Source: an uncultured Alphaproteobacteria bacterium (GTDB lineage: Bacteria; Pseudomonadota; Alphaproteobacteria; HIMB59; GCA-002718135). Taken from it: a stretch of DNA of 33,805 nt. Each line of letters opens with the position of its first letter. The stretch's first letter is position 1. Both the position numbers and the translations under genes were made by a program. Below, in pieces: positions 7,874 through 13,527 of the stretch. The notes below the pieces were generated by a model. That model was not told where the DNA came from and did not search any database. It saw nothing but the letters and a program-made list of their open reading frames with translations. The stretch lies in assembly GCA_902601455.1 (NCBI GenBank), contig CACKNC010000013.1:1-33805 (forward strand), in the 5' to 3' direction.

Positions 7874-8230
7874 TTATTCTTTAATTTGTGTATTTATATT
7901 TTTTTTATACATTCTCATCCACTTTTCAAAGATCACAATTGTATCCTTGAGTATATAACCAATTTTATACTCCTCATTTTTCCAATCCTTTTTACGCTTA
8001 TGTTTATTCTCGGCTTTATATCGGATTAATAAATCGCCTAACGTTAGCTTACTTGCCTCCGTATAGTCTGAGTAATCGCCCATATCTAACTTACGTTCGA
8101 TGCCTCTAGCCCATTTTTGAGCCTGTGTTTTCGTATCAAAAGATCGAACAATGGTTCTAAAACCTTTGCGTCTAATCTGTACTTGAAACGATACTTTTGT
8201 TTTGTATTTATGCTTACGAATGTACGCCAT
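7874..8230 (-). pseudogene. Tyrosine integrase, N-terminal fragment
   Basis: The 118-residue frame starts MAYIRKHKYKTKVSFQVQIR and contains the arm-binding N-terminal domain of phage-type tyrosine integrases: SFDTKTQAQKWARGIERKL, then KLTLGDLLIRYKAE, the start of the core-binding domain. Full-length relatives are about 340-400 residues. Here everything after roughly residue 85 is missing, including the whole catalytic domain with its Arg-His-Arg-Tyr residues, and the last 30 residues look unrelated. The gene therefore cannot recombine. It sits just inside the outer tRNA repeat and reads toward the tRNA, the usual place for an integrase at its attachment site. Confidence 0.8.
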
Positions 8231-8243
8231 ATTTCTCTCTTTC

Positions 8244-8299
8244 TGAGAGTGGAAAGCGTTGTATAAGCGTTGTAAGAGAGATTAGAAAGATGAGAGTGG
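8244..8299. repeat. Nested direct repeats upstream of the integrase fragment
   Basis: Two copies of AAGCGTTGTA stand in tandem (8254-8263 and 8265-8274, 11 bases apart). They are flanked by two copies of TGAGAGTGG (8244-8252 and 8291-8299). Related decamers with consensus AAGCGTNGYA occur at 6674-6683 and 8470-8479. The arrangement resembles integrase or excisionase binding sites next to an attachment core; this is inference. Confidence 0.55.
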
Positions 8300-8332
8300 T
8301 TAGTTTTTAAAGGTACATATAGAATTAATAAT

Positions 8333-8395
8333 ACCCACACCACCGAAGTGACCGGATTTTGAATCCGGCGCGTCTACCAGTTCCGCCATACTCCC
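8333..8395 (-). pseudogene. Partial tRNA-Leu copy, lacks its 3' end
   Basis: Identical to the tRNA-Leu at 6492-6576 from its first base through the start of the T loop, including the CAA anticodon. It then breaks off into AT-rich sequence, so the T-arm 3' strand, acceptor 3' strand and CCA are absent. It cannot give a functional tRNA. It is the outer copy (8333-8396) of the 64-bp direct repeat. A spurious protein frame starting MAELVDAPDSKSGHF runs through it. Confidence 0.9.
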
Positions 8396-8396
8396 A

Positions 8397-8662
8397 TATT
8401 GTTTTTTTCCAACTTTTACTTGGTTTTTATTTTTTTGTCTATGGTCATATATGAAGAATTTGATTTGAAAAGCGTAGTAAAAGCATCTCAAATTTCTAAT
8501 TATATCTATTATCAAGATATATTTATAATTTTAAGTAATATTAATTGACAACTAAAAGGTTTTGAAACACAATATTACATATAATTGTAGTTAGTTGCAG
8601 TAACCTACTTTATCAAAACTTCTGCTGAAATTAAATGTTCGATATAAAATTCGGAGGTTAGA
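8397..8662. other. Intergenic stretch upstream of the bactofilin gene
   Basis: About 266 AT-rich bases. The segment 8467-8499 is clearly similar (about 25 of 33 bases) to 6671-6703. Both lie 70-95 bp upstream of a tRNA-Leu copy and both contain an AAGCGTNGYA decamer. This suggests that the duplicated tRNA carried some of its flank with it. A good ribosome binding site, CGGAGG, lies eight bases ahead of the bactofilin ATG. Confidence 0.5.
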
Positions 8663-9127
8663 ATGTTCGATAAAAAAAAAGATAATACTTCAAGTGAAGA
8701 AAAAATTGTAAGTGATGTTTTTAGACCTGCTAAAGGTAGTGCTAAGGTTATTATTGGAAATGGAGTTTCTCTTACAGGTGAAATTAAAAAAGCAGATGAA
8801 GTACAAATTGATGGTGAGGCTGATGTTACTATGAAAACAGATAATTTAACAATTGGCAATACTGGTAAATGCAAAGGAAATATTGAAACTCACAATGCTG
8901 ACATCTGGGGTTCTTTTGATGGAGATCTTAAAGCTTCTGGTACACTAACAATTCAGGAAGCAGGTGTCGTTACAGGATCAATTGAATATCAAAAAATGCA
9001 AATAAAACTTGGCGGGGATATAAGTGGAGATATAAAAAAATCTGATAAAATTCAGCCAATTAAAACAGAAAAAAAAGAAAGTGACGATAATAAAGTTTCA
9101 TTGCAAGGTTCAATTAAAAATGATTAA
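8663..9127 (+). CDS. Bactofilin (DUF583 polymer-forming cytoskeletal protein)
   Basis: A 154-residue bactofilin. The central part (about residues 28-122) is the right-handed beta-helix seen as repeated turns: VIIGNGVSLTGEIKKADEV, then DGEADV, NLTIGNTGKCKGNIE, SFDGDLKASGTLTIQEAGV and VTGSIEYQKMQIKLGGDISG. Both ends are short, charged and disordered-looking, as usual. Bactofilins polymerise without nucleotides and position cell-wall or appendage machinery. A strong CGGAGG ribosome binding site supports the start. The gene stands between two integrase relics, on the opposite strand, so it could be element cargo or a neighbouring native gene. Confidence 0.9.
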   Translation: MFDKKKDNTSSEEKIVSDVFRPAKGSAKVIIGNGVSLTGEIKKADEVQIDGEADVTMKTDNLTIGNTGKCKGNIETHNADIWGSFDGDLKASGTLTIQEAGVVTGSIEYQKMQIKLGGDISGDIKKSDKIQPIKTEKKESDDNKVSLQGSIKND

Positions 9128-9158
9128 GATAGAATAATTAAACTATTTTATCTTTTAA
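9126..9158 (+). terminator. AT-rich terminator after bactofilin
   Basis: AAGATAGAATA (9126-9136) pairs with TATTTTATCTT (9144-9154), 11 contiguous pairs with one G-U, loop ATTAAAC, followed by TTAATTCTCTTT. It begins at the bactofilin stop codon. The stem is almost all A-T, so efficiency is uncertain. Confidence 0.4.
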
Positions 9159-9173
9159 TTCTCTTTATCATTT

Positions 9174-9233
9174 AGCTTTAATCTGTGCTTGGAACGATAC
9201 GACTTTCTCAAATTTTCTCCTTCGAATGTTCAC
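9174..9233 (-). pseudogene. Second integrase relic (5' end only)
   Basis: Too short for an ORF search but recognisable. Read from GTG at 9231-9233 it gives VNIRRRKFEKVVSFQAQIKA, which matches the start of the integrase fragment at 8230 (AYIRKHKYKTKVSFQVQIRR) with identical spacing and about nine of 17 residues the same. The DNA also matches (AATCTGT-CTTG-AACGATAC in both, and CGAATGT just after on the plus strand). No further integrase sequence follows. It is a separate, more decayed copy and not a continuation of the first. Confidence 0.65.
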
Positions 9234-9363
9234 TATATTATCATATTATTTTATAAATCATTACTTTGTTTTTTATATAAATGTATGGGTCAATTTGTAA
9301 AAAATTAAATACAAACTATCTAATTTATTTGTATACCTAAATTTCTAATTATTTATAAAGCTA

Positions 9364-10242
9364 ATGACTAAACATATATTCTTAATTCCATCATTTCCTA
9401 AAAGTGGAAACACCTTAATTAGAATAATTATTTCCTCACTATTTTTTAGTAAAGATGGACTTTCTGATTTAAAAAATATTAGAATTAACCAACTTGAAGA
9501 TGTTGAAAATTTAAATATCATAAAAGATATTAATAAAGATGATTTTAATCAATTACATCAGTTAAGTGTATTATATAAATATCATTTGAAAATAAAAGAA
9601 AAACAAAATTTAAAATTTAATGAAGATTTTTCTTTTTTTAAAACACACCATGCTTTTATAAATTATAATGAGTTAAAATACATTGATGAAAGTTTTTTAA
9701 GAGGCTATATTTATTTGATAAGAGATCCAAGGGACATTGTTGTGTCATGGGCAAACCACGTAAATAGTAGTATCCAAGATAGTATCAATTTCATTTTAAA
9801 TCCAGAATCGTGTTTGAATTGGTTAAGAGGCGATAACTCTAATTTTCCAATTGGAATTAAACCTCCAATATTAACTTCAAATTGGGAAAATCATGTATTA
9901 TCTTGGTTAAAAAATTCACTTAATGTACCAAAGATGATTATAAAATATGAAGACCTTGTATCTAAAAAAGAACAAATAATCCTTGATATAATAAACTTCT
10001 TTAAAGTTAATTACAATTTAGAACCAACTAACATAGATGTTAAAATCAAAAATATTCTTAAAACGACAAACTTTAGTTTTTTAAAATCAATGGAAAAAAA
10101 TCATGGTTTTGGAGAAAGTGCAAATGGTCCTTTTTTTAATAAAGGCAAAAGTAACCAATGGAAATATGTTTTAAAGAAAGAGCAAGTAGACGAAATTGAA
10201 AAAAAATTTTTTTCAACAATGAAAATATTTAAATATGTATAA
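9364..10242 (+). CDS. Sulfotransferase-domain protein
   Basis: A 292-residue PAPS-dependent sulfotransferase (PF00685 type), which moves a sulfuryl group from PAPS to a hydroxyl or amino acceptor. Seen: the 5'-phosphosulfate loop FPKSGNTLIR (residues 11-20), a KTHHAF segment with H95 or H96 as the candidate catalytic base, and the 3'-phosphate motif YLIRDPRDIVVSWANH (117-132) with R120 and S128. The C-terminal FFNKGKSNQWK is the family's GxxGxWK-like cofactor contact. No signal peptide. In this setting an envelope saccharide or lipid acceptor is plausible but not shown. Its end overlaps the next gene by eight bases. Confidence 0.88.
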   Translation: MTKHIFLIPSFPKSGNTLIRIIISSLFFSKDGLSDLKNIRINQLEDVENLNIIKDINKDDFNQLHQLSVLYKYHLKIKEKQNLKFNEDFSFFKTHHAFINYNELKYIDESFLRGYIYLIRDPRDIVVSWANHVNSSIQDSINFILNPESCLNWLRGDNSNFPIGIKPPILTSNWENHVLSWLKNSLNVPKMIIKYEDLVSKKEQIILDIINFFKVNYNLEPTNIDVKIKNILKTTNFSFLKSMEKNHGFGESANGPFFNKGKSNQWKYVLKKEQVDEIEKKFFSTMKIFKYV

Positions 10243-10831
10243 AAAAGATAATAATAATTTTAGAAATTTTTTTTTAAAAACAACAGTATGGTTTATTATC
10301 TTACTTTTCTTCTCTGCAAAAGTTTTATCCAAAGAAGAGGAGACTCGCATATTATTTACTGAAGAAAATGCAAAGTACTGGCAGTACATAAGCGATCAAA
10401 CTATGGGCGGTATCTCAAATGGTCAAGCCATTCTTGAAAAAGAAGGGGATAATTTTTTTGCAAGACTTATTGGGAATGTTAGTACCGATAATAATGGTGG
10501 ATTTATTCAATTAAGGTCAACACTTTCTTTCGTGAATTTAATTTATAATAATAAAATTCCTAGAGGTATTCGACTGAAAACTAAGGGTAATGGGGAGACT
10601 TACCATATATTTATTAGAACTAGTGAAACAAGCTCTTATAGTGATTTTTATTCAGCTACTTTTATTGCTAATACTGAATGGGAAATTATTGAGTTGCCTT
10701 TCAAAAATTTTAAACATAGATTTTCAAATAAACTCTTAGATGGTGGTGACATTAGAACTTTTGGGATTGTAGCATATGGTAGAGACTTCTATTCTGATGT
10801 TTCTGTATCCGATATAATTTTTTATTATTAG
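10235..10831 (+). CDS. CIA30-family exported protein
   Basis: A 198-residue protein with an N-terminal signal or anchor (hydrophobic residues about 13-32) and a CIA30 domain (PF08547), recognised by YISDQTMGGISNGQA near residue 50, NNGGFIQLRS near 87, RGIRLKTKGNGETYHIFIRT near 114, and a final beta-rich part ending FGIVAYGRD. In eukaryotes the domain belongs to complex I assembly factor NDUFAF1. Bacterial secreted members have a galactose-binding-like fold and no fixed role. The eight-base overlap with the sulfotransferase gene suggests joint expression; an extracytoplasmic carbohydrate role would fit, but that is inference. Confidence 0.82.
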   Translation: MYKKDNNNFRNFFLKTTVWFIILLFFSAKVLSKEEETRILFTEENAKYWQYISDQTMGGISNGQAILEKEGDNFFARLIGNVSTDNNGGFIQLRSTLSFVNLIYNNKIPRGIRLKTKGNGETYHIFIRTSETSSYSDFYSATFIANTEWEIIELPFKNFKHRFSNKLLDGGDIRTFGIVAYGRDFYSDVSVSDIIFYY

Positions 10832-10854
10832 TTATTAATATTATAATAGTGACG

Positions 10855-10883
10855 TTGAATTTATGATAAAATTAATATAAGAT
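10855..10883 (+). promoter_or_regulatory. Candidate sigma70 promoter of speD
   Basis: TTGAAT (10855-10860), 17-base spacer, TAAGAT (10878-10883). Transcription would start near 10890 and give an 80-base leader that contains the pseudoknot at 10920-10950. Single-sequence prediction. Confidence 0.4.
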
Positions 10884-10919
10884 TTTTCTATCAGATAGTT
10901 ATTCTCTGCTAATGAATGT

Positions 10920-10950
10920 TCAGGTTATGGTATTCCCTGAGACGAATACC
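10920..10950 (+). promoter_or_regulatory. Putative H-type pseudoknot in the speD leader
   Basis: Helix one: TCAGG (10920-10924) with CCTGA (10936-10940). Helix two: GGTATTC (10929-10935) with GAATACC (10944-10950). All 12 pairs are Watson-Crick. The linkers are TTAT, none and GAC, which is the compact geometry of small pseudoknot riboswitches. The speD Shine-Dalgarno (TGGAGG, 10958-10963) begins eight bases after it. This could be a ligand- or protein-responsive element. It matches no riboswitch consensus that I can recall with confidence. Confidence 0.5.
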
Positions 10951-10968
10951 TCTTAAATGGAGGTTGAA

Positions 10969-11343
10969 ATGACTCAAGAGCATAAACACTTAATAGTTCG
11001 CGCGAATATAGGAAAATGCCCCAATGAAGATGATTTAAATAAAATATCAGATTGGGTAAGATTACTTATCAAAAAAATTGATATGAAATTATTAGCTGGA
11101 CCTTATACAACCTATGTGAATGAGAAAGGTAACAAGGGTATGACTTCAGTTGCGATTATTGAAACAAGCCATATAGCATTACATATATGGGATGAAACAA
11201 ATCCAGGATTAATGCAGCTAGATGTGTATTCTTGTTCTAACTTTAATCCTCAAGATGTATTTGAGGAGATTAATAATAAGTTCGAAACAATTAAAATAGA
11301 GTATAAATTTTTAGATAGACAAAATGAGCTTATTGAAGTTTAA
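10969..11343 (+). CDS. speD: S-adenosylmethionine decarboxylase-like pyruvoyl enzyme
   Basis: A 124-residue member of the short bacterial AdoMet decarboxylase family, which self-cleaves to make a pyruvoyl group and supplies aminopropyl donor for spermidine. Seen: S67-H68-x3-H72 (TSHIALH) and C89 in LDVYSCS, matching the cleavage serine, processing histidine and catalytic cysteine. The residue before the serine is Thr where most members have Glu, and two extra residues separate H72 from C89. Start set at ATG 10969 because GGAGG lies five bases ahead; the in-frame ATG at 10957 overlaps that site. Homologs of this family are known that decarboxylate arginine or ornithine instead, so the substrate is open. 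Confidence 0.82.
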   Translation: MTQEHKHLIVRANIGKCPNEDDLNKISDWVRLLIKKIDMKLLAGPYTTYVNEKGNKGMTSVAIIETSHIALHIWDETNPGLMQLDVYSCSNFNPQDVFEEINNKFETIKIEYKFLDRQNELIEV

Positions 11344-11358
11344 TTTTATAAATCTAAC

Positions 11359-11383
11359 GACCTCTCTTATTTGAAGAGAGGTC
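11359..11383. terminator. Strong hairpin between speD and a convergent small gene
   Basis: GACCTCTCTT (11359-11368) pairs perfectly with AAGAGAGGTC (11374-11383) around a five-base loop. On the plus strand it is followed by eight A residues and not T residues, so it is not a textbook intrinsic terminator in either direction. It may act as an RNA 3'-end stabiliser for speD and for the small minus-strand gene. Confidence 0.55.
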
Positions 11384-11396
11384 AAAAAAAACAATT

Positions 11397-11468
11397 CTAA
11401 GAAAAAATAAAATAAAGAATTATAATTACTACTACTGCAGCACCAACCCATGTCCATTGATTATTCAT
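11397..11468 (-). CDS. 23-aa single-pass membrane peptide (hypothetical)
   Basis: A frame too short for usual gene finding: ATG at 11466-11468, TAG at 11397-11399. The product starts MNNQWTWVGAA and is followed by an unbroken hydrophobic stretch (VVVIIILYFIF) ending in Ser, long enough for one membrane helix. A perfect AGGAGG (11475-11480) lies six bases upstream, better than most sites in this window, which argues that it is translated. It is convergent with speD and divergent from the acetylpolyamine hydrolase gene. I do not recognise a family. Confidence 0.55.
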   Translation of the reverse strand: MNNQWTWVGAAVVVIIILYFIFS

Positions 11469-11612
11469 AAACAACCTCCTATGGTTATATGTAGGTATGA
11501 TACTTATTTTTTTAGTAAAAGTAAGATAATCATGATTTAATCAACAAAATAGGAATATTTTGAACTTGGTAATAATATAATTGTGTTTATTTATTAGTAA
11601 AAATAAATTTAA

Positions 11613-12653
11613 ATGAAAACAATATACTCAAAACAACATATTCTTCATAATTCCTTAACTGAATTATCTGGGGGTGAATTAGTAAAGCCTTTTGAAAGTC
11701 CAGATAGAGTTGATATAATTTTGAATGAAATTTCTAATCGTCAACTTGGACCTATTCTTCAACCTACAGTACAAGATTTAGATATAATTTATAAAGTACA
11801 TAATGAGAAATATATTGAGTTCTTAAAAAATGCATGGAAAGAATGGACTGAAGAGGGTTTTAAAGGAGAAGCTATACCTACTGTTTGGCCAAGCCGATCT
11901 ATGAAATCAAAAATTATTCCAAAAAATATTGAGGGTAAACTTGGATACTATTGTCTTGCAAATGAAACATCAATTAGTGAAGGTACAATAGAGGGTGCAT
12001 ATGAGTCAGTTAAAGTTGCCCTCACTGCTGTAGACATGTTGCAAAAAGAAAAAAGTATTTTTGGACTTTGCAGACCACCAGGTCACCACGCTTCTAGAGA
12101 TCAGTATGGAGGTTATTGTTTTTTTAATAACATTGCAATTGCTGCAGAAAAGTTGATTGAAAAAGGAGCAAAAAAAATTTTTATTCTTGATATAGATTTT
12201 CATCATGGAAATGGAACACAAGAAATCTTTTACAGACGATCTGATGTTTTTTTTGCATCTTTACATGGCGACCCAATGCAAGCTTTCCCACATTTTTTGG
12301 GACATGCAGAAGAAACAGGAATTGAAGAAGGTGAGGGTTTTAATATAAATTATCCAATGCCTCCAAACACTTCTTACACTCAATGGAAAAAGTCTCTTAA
12401 AAAAGCAATGAATAAAGTTGAAAACTTCAGACCAGATTTTCTTTTAATATCTCTGGGCGTAGATACATTTGAAGATGACCCAATAAGTTTTTTTAAATTA
12501 AAAAGTAATGACTATTTCGATATAGGAAAGTCAATTTCGGAATTAGGCATTCCAACACTTTTCATCATGGAAGGTGGATATGCAATAAATCAAATAGGTA
12601 TAAATACTGTTAATATTTTAAAAGGATTTGAAGAAAAATTTGTTAGTATTTGA
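11613..12653 (+). CDS. Acetylpolyamine amidohydrolase (class II HDAC-like)
   Basis: A 346-residue zinc deacetylase of the histone-deacetylase/acetylpolyamine group, which removes acetyl from N-acetylputrescine, -cadaverine or -spermidine. Seen: the tandem H158-H159 in RPPGHHASRDQYGGYCFF, zinc ligands D195 and H197 in DIDFHHGNGTQ and D284 in SLGVDTFEDDP, and Y323 in MEGGY. As I recall, these numbers coincide with those of the structurally studied Mycoplana enzyme, which argues for this branch over acetoin-utilisation proteins. The insertion EGFKGEAIPTVWPSRSM (about residues 81-97) is the active-site-lining loop of that branch. It lies near speD, so both may serve polyamine turnover. Confidence 0.88.
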   Translation: MKTIYSKQHILHNSLTELSGGELVKPFESPDRVDIILNEISNRQLGPILQPTVQDLDIIYKVHNEKYIEFLKNAWKEWTEEGFKGEAIPTVWPSRSMKSKIIPKNIEGKLGYYCLANETSISEGTIEGAYESVKVALTAVDMLQKEKSIFGLCRPPGHHASRDQYGGYCFFNNIAIAAEKLIEKGAKKIFILDIDFHHGNGTQEIFYRRSDVFFASLHGDPMQAFPHFLGHAEETGIEEGEGFNINYPMPPNTSYTQWKKSLKKAMNKVENFRPDFLLISLGVDTFEDDPISFFKLKSNDYFDIGKSISELGIPTLFIMEGGYAINQIGINTVNILKGFEEKFVSI

Positions 12654-12663
12654 AACAATAATT

Positions 12664-13527
12664 TTAAGAATATTTTCTTTTGTCGTTTAATACTGTTATC
12701 CTGTGCATTGTACGTTTATTAGGCATATAATCTCCGATTGCATAGTGCATCGTACATCTGTTATCCCACATAGCGATAGTATTTTTACTCCATTTAAAAC
12801 GTATTTGAAACTCTGGTTTGTTCATAAAACTAAAAAGATAATTTAATAAATTACTTGAGTCTGTAGCATTCATACCAACGATATGATTAGTAAAACTAGG
12901 ATTAATATAAATGTAATTTTTGTTTGTTACAGGATGCGTCTTTACTATTGGATGAATTGAACTACCAAATTTTTCATGCCCTTTATTAAGTTTATGTGCT
13001 GCTCCGACAGGTTCATTTTTTGTATAATTATTTCTAAAACCCCCCATATCATGAACAGCTTTAAGAGTTTTTAAATATTTTTTTAATTCGATAGGTAATG
13101 CTTCATATATTGATGACAAGCAAGCCCAAAGAGTGTCACCACCATAATGTGGAATAATTTTACTATATAAAATTGATGCAAAAGGAGGGTTTGGTCTAAA
13201 AGTAAGGTCAGTATGCCACTCATCTGTATCTGGAGGTCTTTTGTCATCATTTTCTAGCAAAACAATTTCAGGAAATTTATCCACATGAGGGTAAACTGGG
13301 TGAGGAGGTTCTATATTACCAAAGCTTTTTGCAAAATTTATATGTTGAGTTGGTGTAATTTTCTGATCACGAAAAAAAATTACTTTGTTTTCAATTAGAC
13401 ATTTATAAATTTCATCACAAATTTTTGAAGATAAATTCTCAAATACATTTTTAAAAATAATTTCTGCCCCAATATTTGGTGTTAATTTATTTATTTTTAA
13501 ATATGACAAACGTATATTTATTTCCAT
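12664..13527 (-). CDS. tauD: TauD/TfdA-family 2-oxoglutarate dioxygenase
   Basis: A 287-residue Fe(II)/2-oxoglutarate dioxygenase, the length of E. coli TauD. Seen: iron ligands H105 and D107 in EWHTDLTF and H261 in TMHYAIGDY, the 2-oxoglutarate arginine R276 in MHRITV, and PPHPVYPH (74-81), whose His and Tyr match residues that contact taurine in E. coli TauD as far as I remember. Taurine dioxygenase (releasing sulfite and aminoacetaldehyde) is the leading reading, but other sulfonates or carboxylates are possible in this family. It is the last gene of the glcB-aldehyde dehydrogenase operon, overlapping the previous stop by ten bases. Confidence 0.75.
   Translation of the reverse strand: MEINIRLSYLKINKLTPNIGAEIIFKNVFENLSSKICDEIYKCLIENKVIFFRDQKITPTQHINFAKSFGNIEPPHPVYPHVDKFPEIVLLENDDKRPPDTDEWHTDLTFRPNPPFASILYSKIIPHYGGDTLWACLSSIYEALPIELKKYLKTLKAVHDMGGFRNNYTKNEPVGAAHKLNKGHEKFGSSIHPIVKTHPVTNKNYIYINPSFTNHIVGMNATDSSNLLNYLFSFMNKPEFQIRFKWSKNTIAMWDNRCTMHYAIGDYMPNKRTMHRITVLNDKRKYS

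Larger units (their letters stand above)
6514..8396. mobile_element. Decayed tRNA-Leu integrative element (or tandem relic)
   Basis: Two perfect 64-bp copies of the tRNA-Leu sequence (6514-6577 and 8333-8396) in the same orientation bracket about 1.8 kb. Inside are a truncated tyrosine integrase gene next to the outer repeat, a LysE-type exporter and a repeat-rich non-coding stretch. Direct repeats of a tRNA gene flanking an integrase are the standard mark of site-specific integration. The element is probably immobile because the integrase lacks its catalytic domain. The repeated part is the 5' end and middle of the tRNA, not the 3' end as in most tRNA-targeting elements. Confidence 0.7.

Noticed and set aside
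8086..8343. 85-residue minus-strand frame over the integrase 5' region
   Set aside because: A frame shadow of the integrase fragment, which has the recognisable domain in the other frame.
8300..8515. 71-residue minus-strand frame containing MAELVDAPDSKSG
   Set aside because: It reads through the partial tRNA-Leu copy and AT-rich flanks; no ribosome binding site or domain.
8441..8548. 35-codon plus-strand frame upstream of bactofilin
   Set aside because: No ribosome binding site, AT-rich composition, and it overlaps a segment similar to non-coding DNA at 6671-6703.
10920..10950. Naming the speD leader as a SAM-II or SAM-V riboswitch
   Set aside because: The pseudoknot shape is similar but I cannot confirm the conserved bases of either class, so only the structure is reported.
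11359..11383. Calling the speD hairpin a standard intrinsic terminator
   Set aside because: The run after the stem is A and not T on the plus strand, and no T-run follows it on the minus strand.
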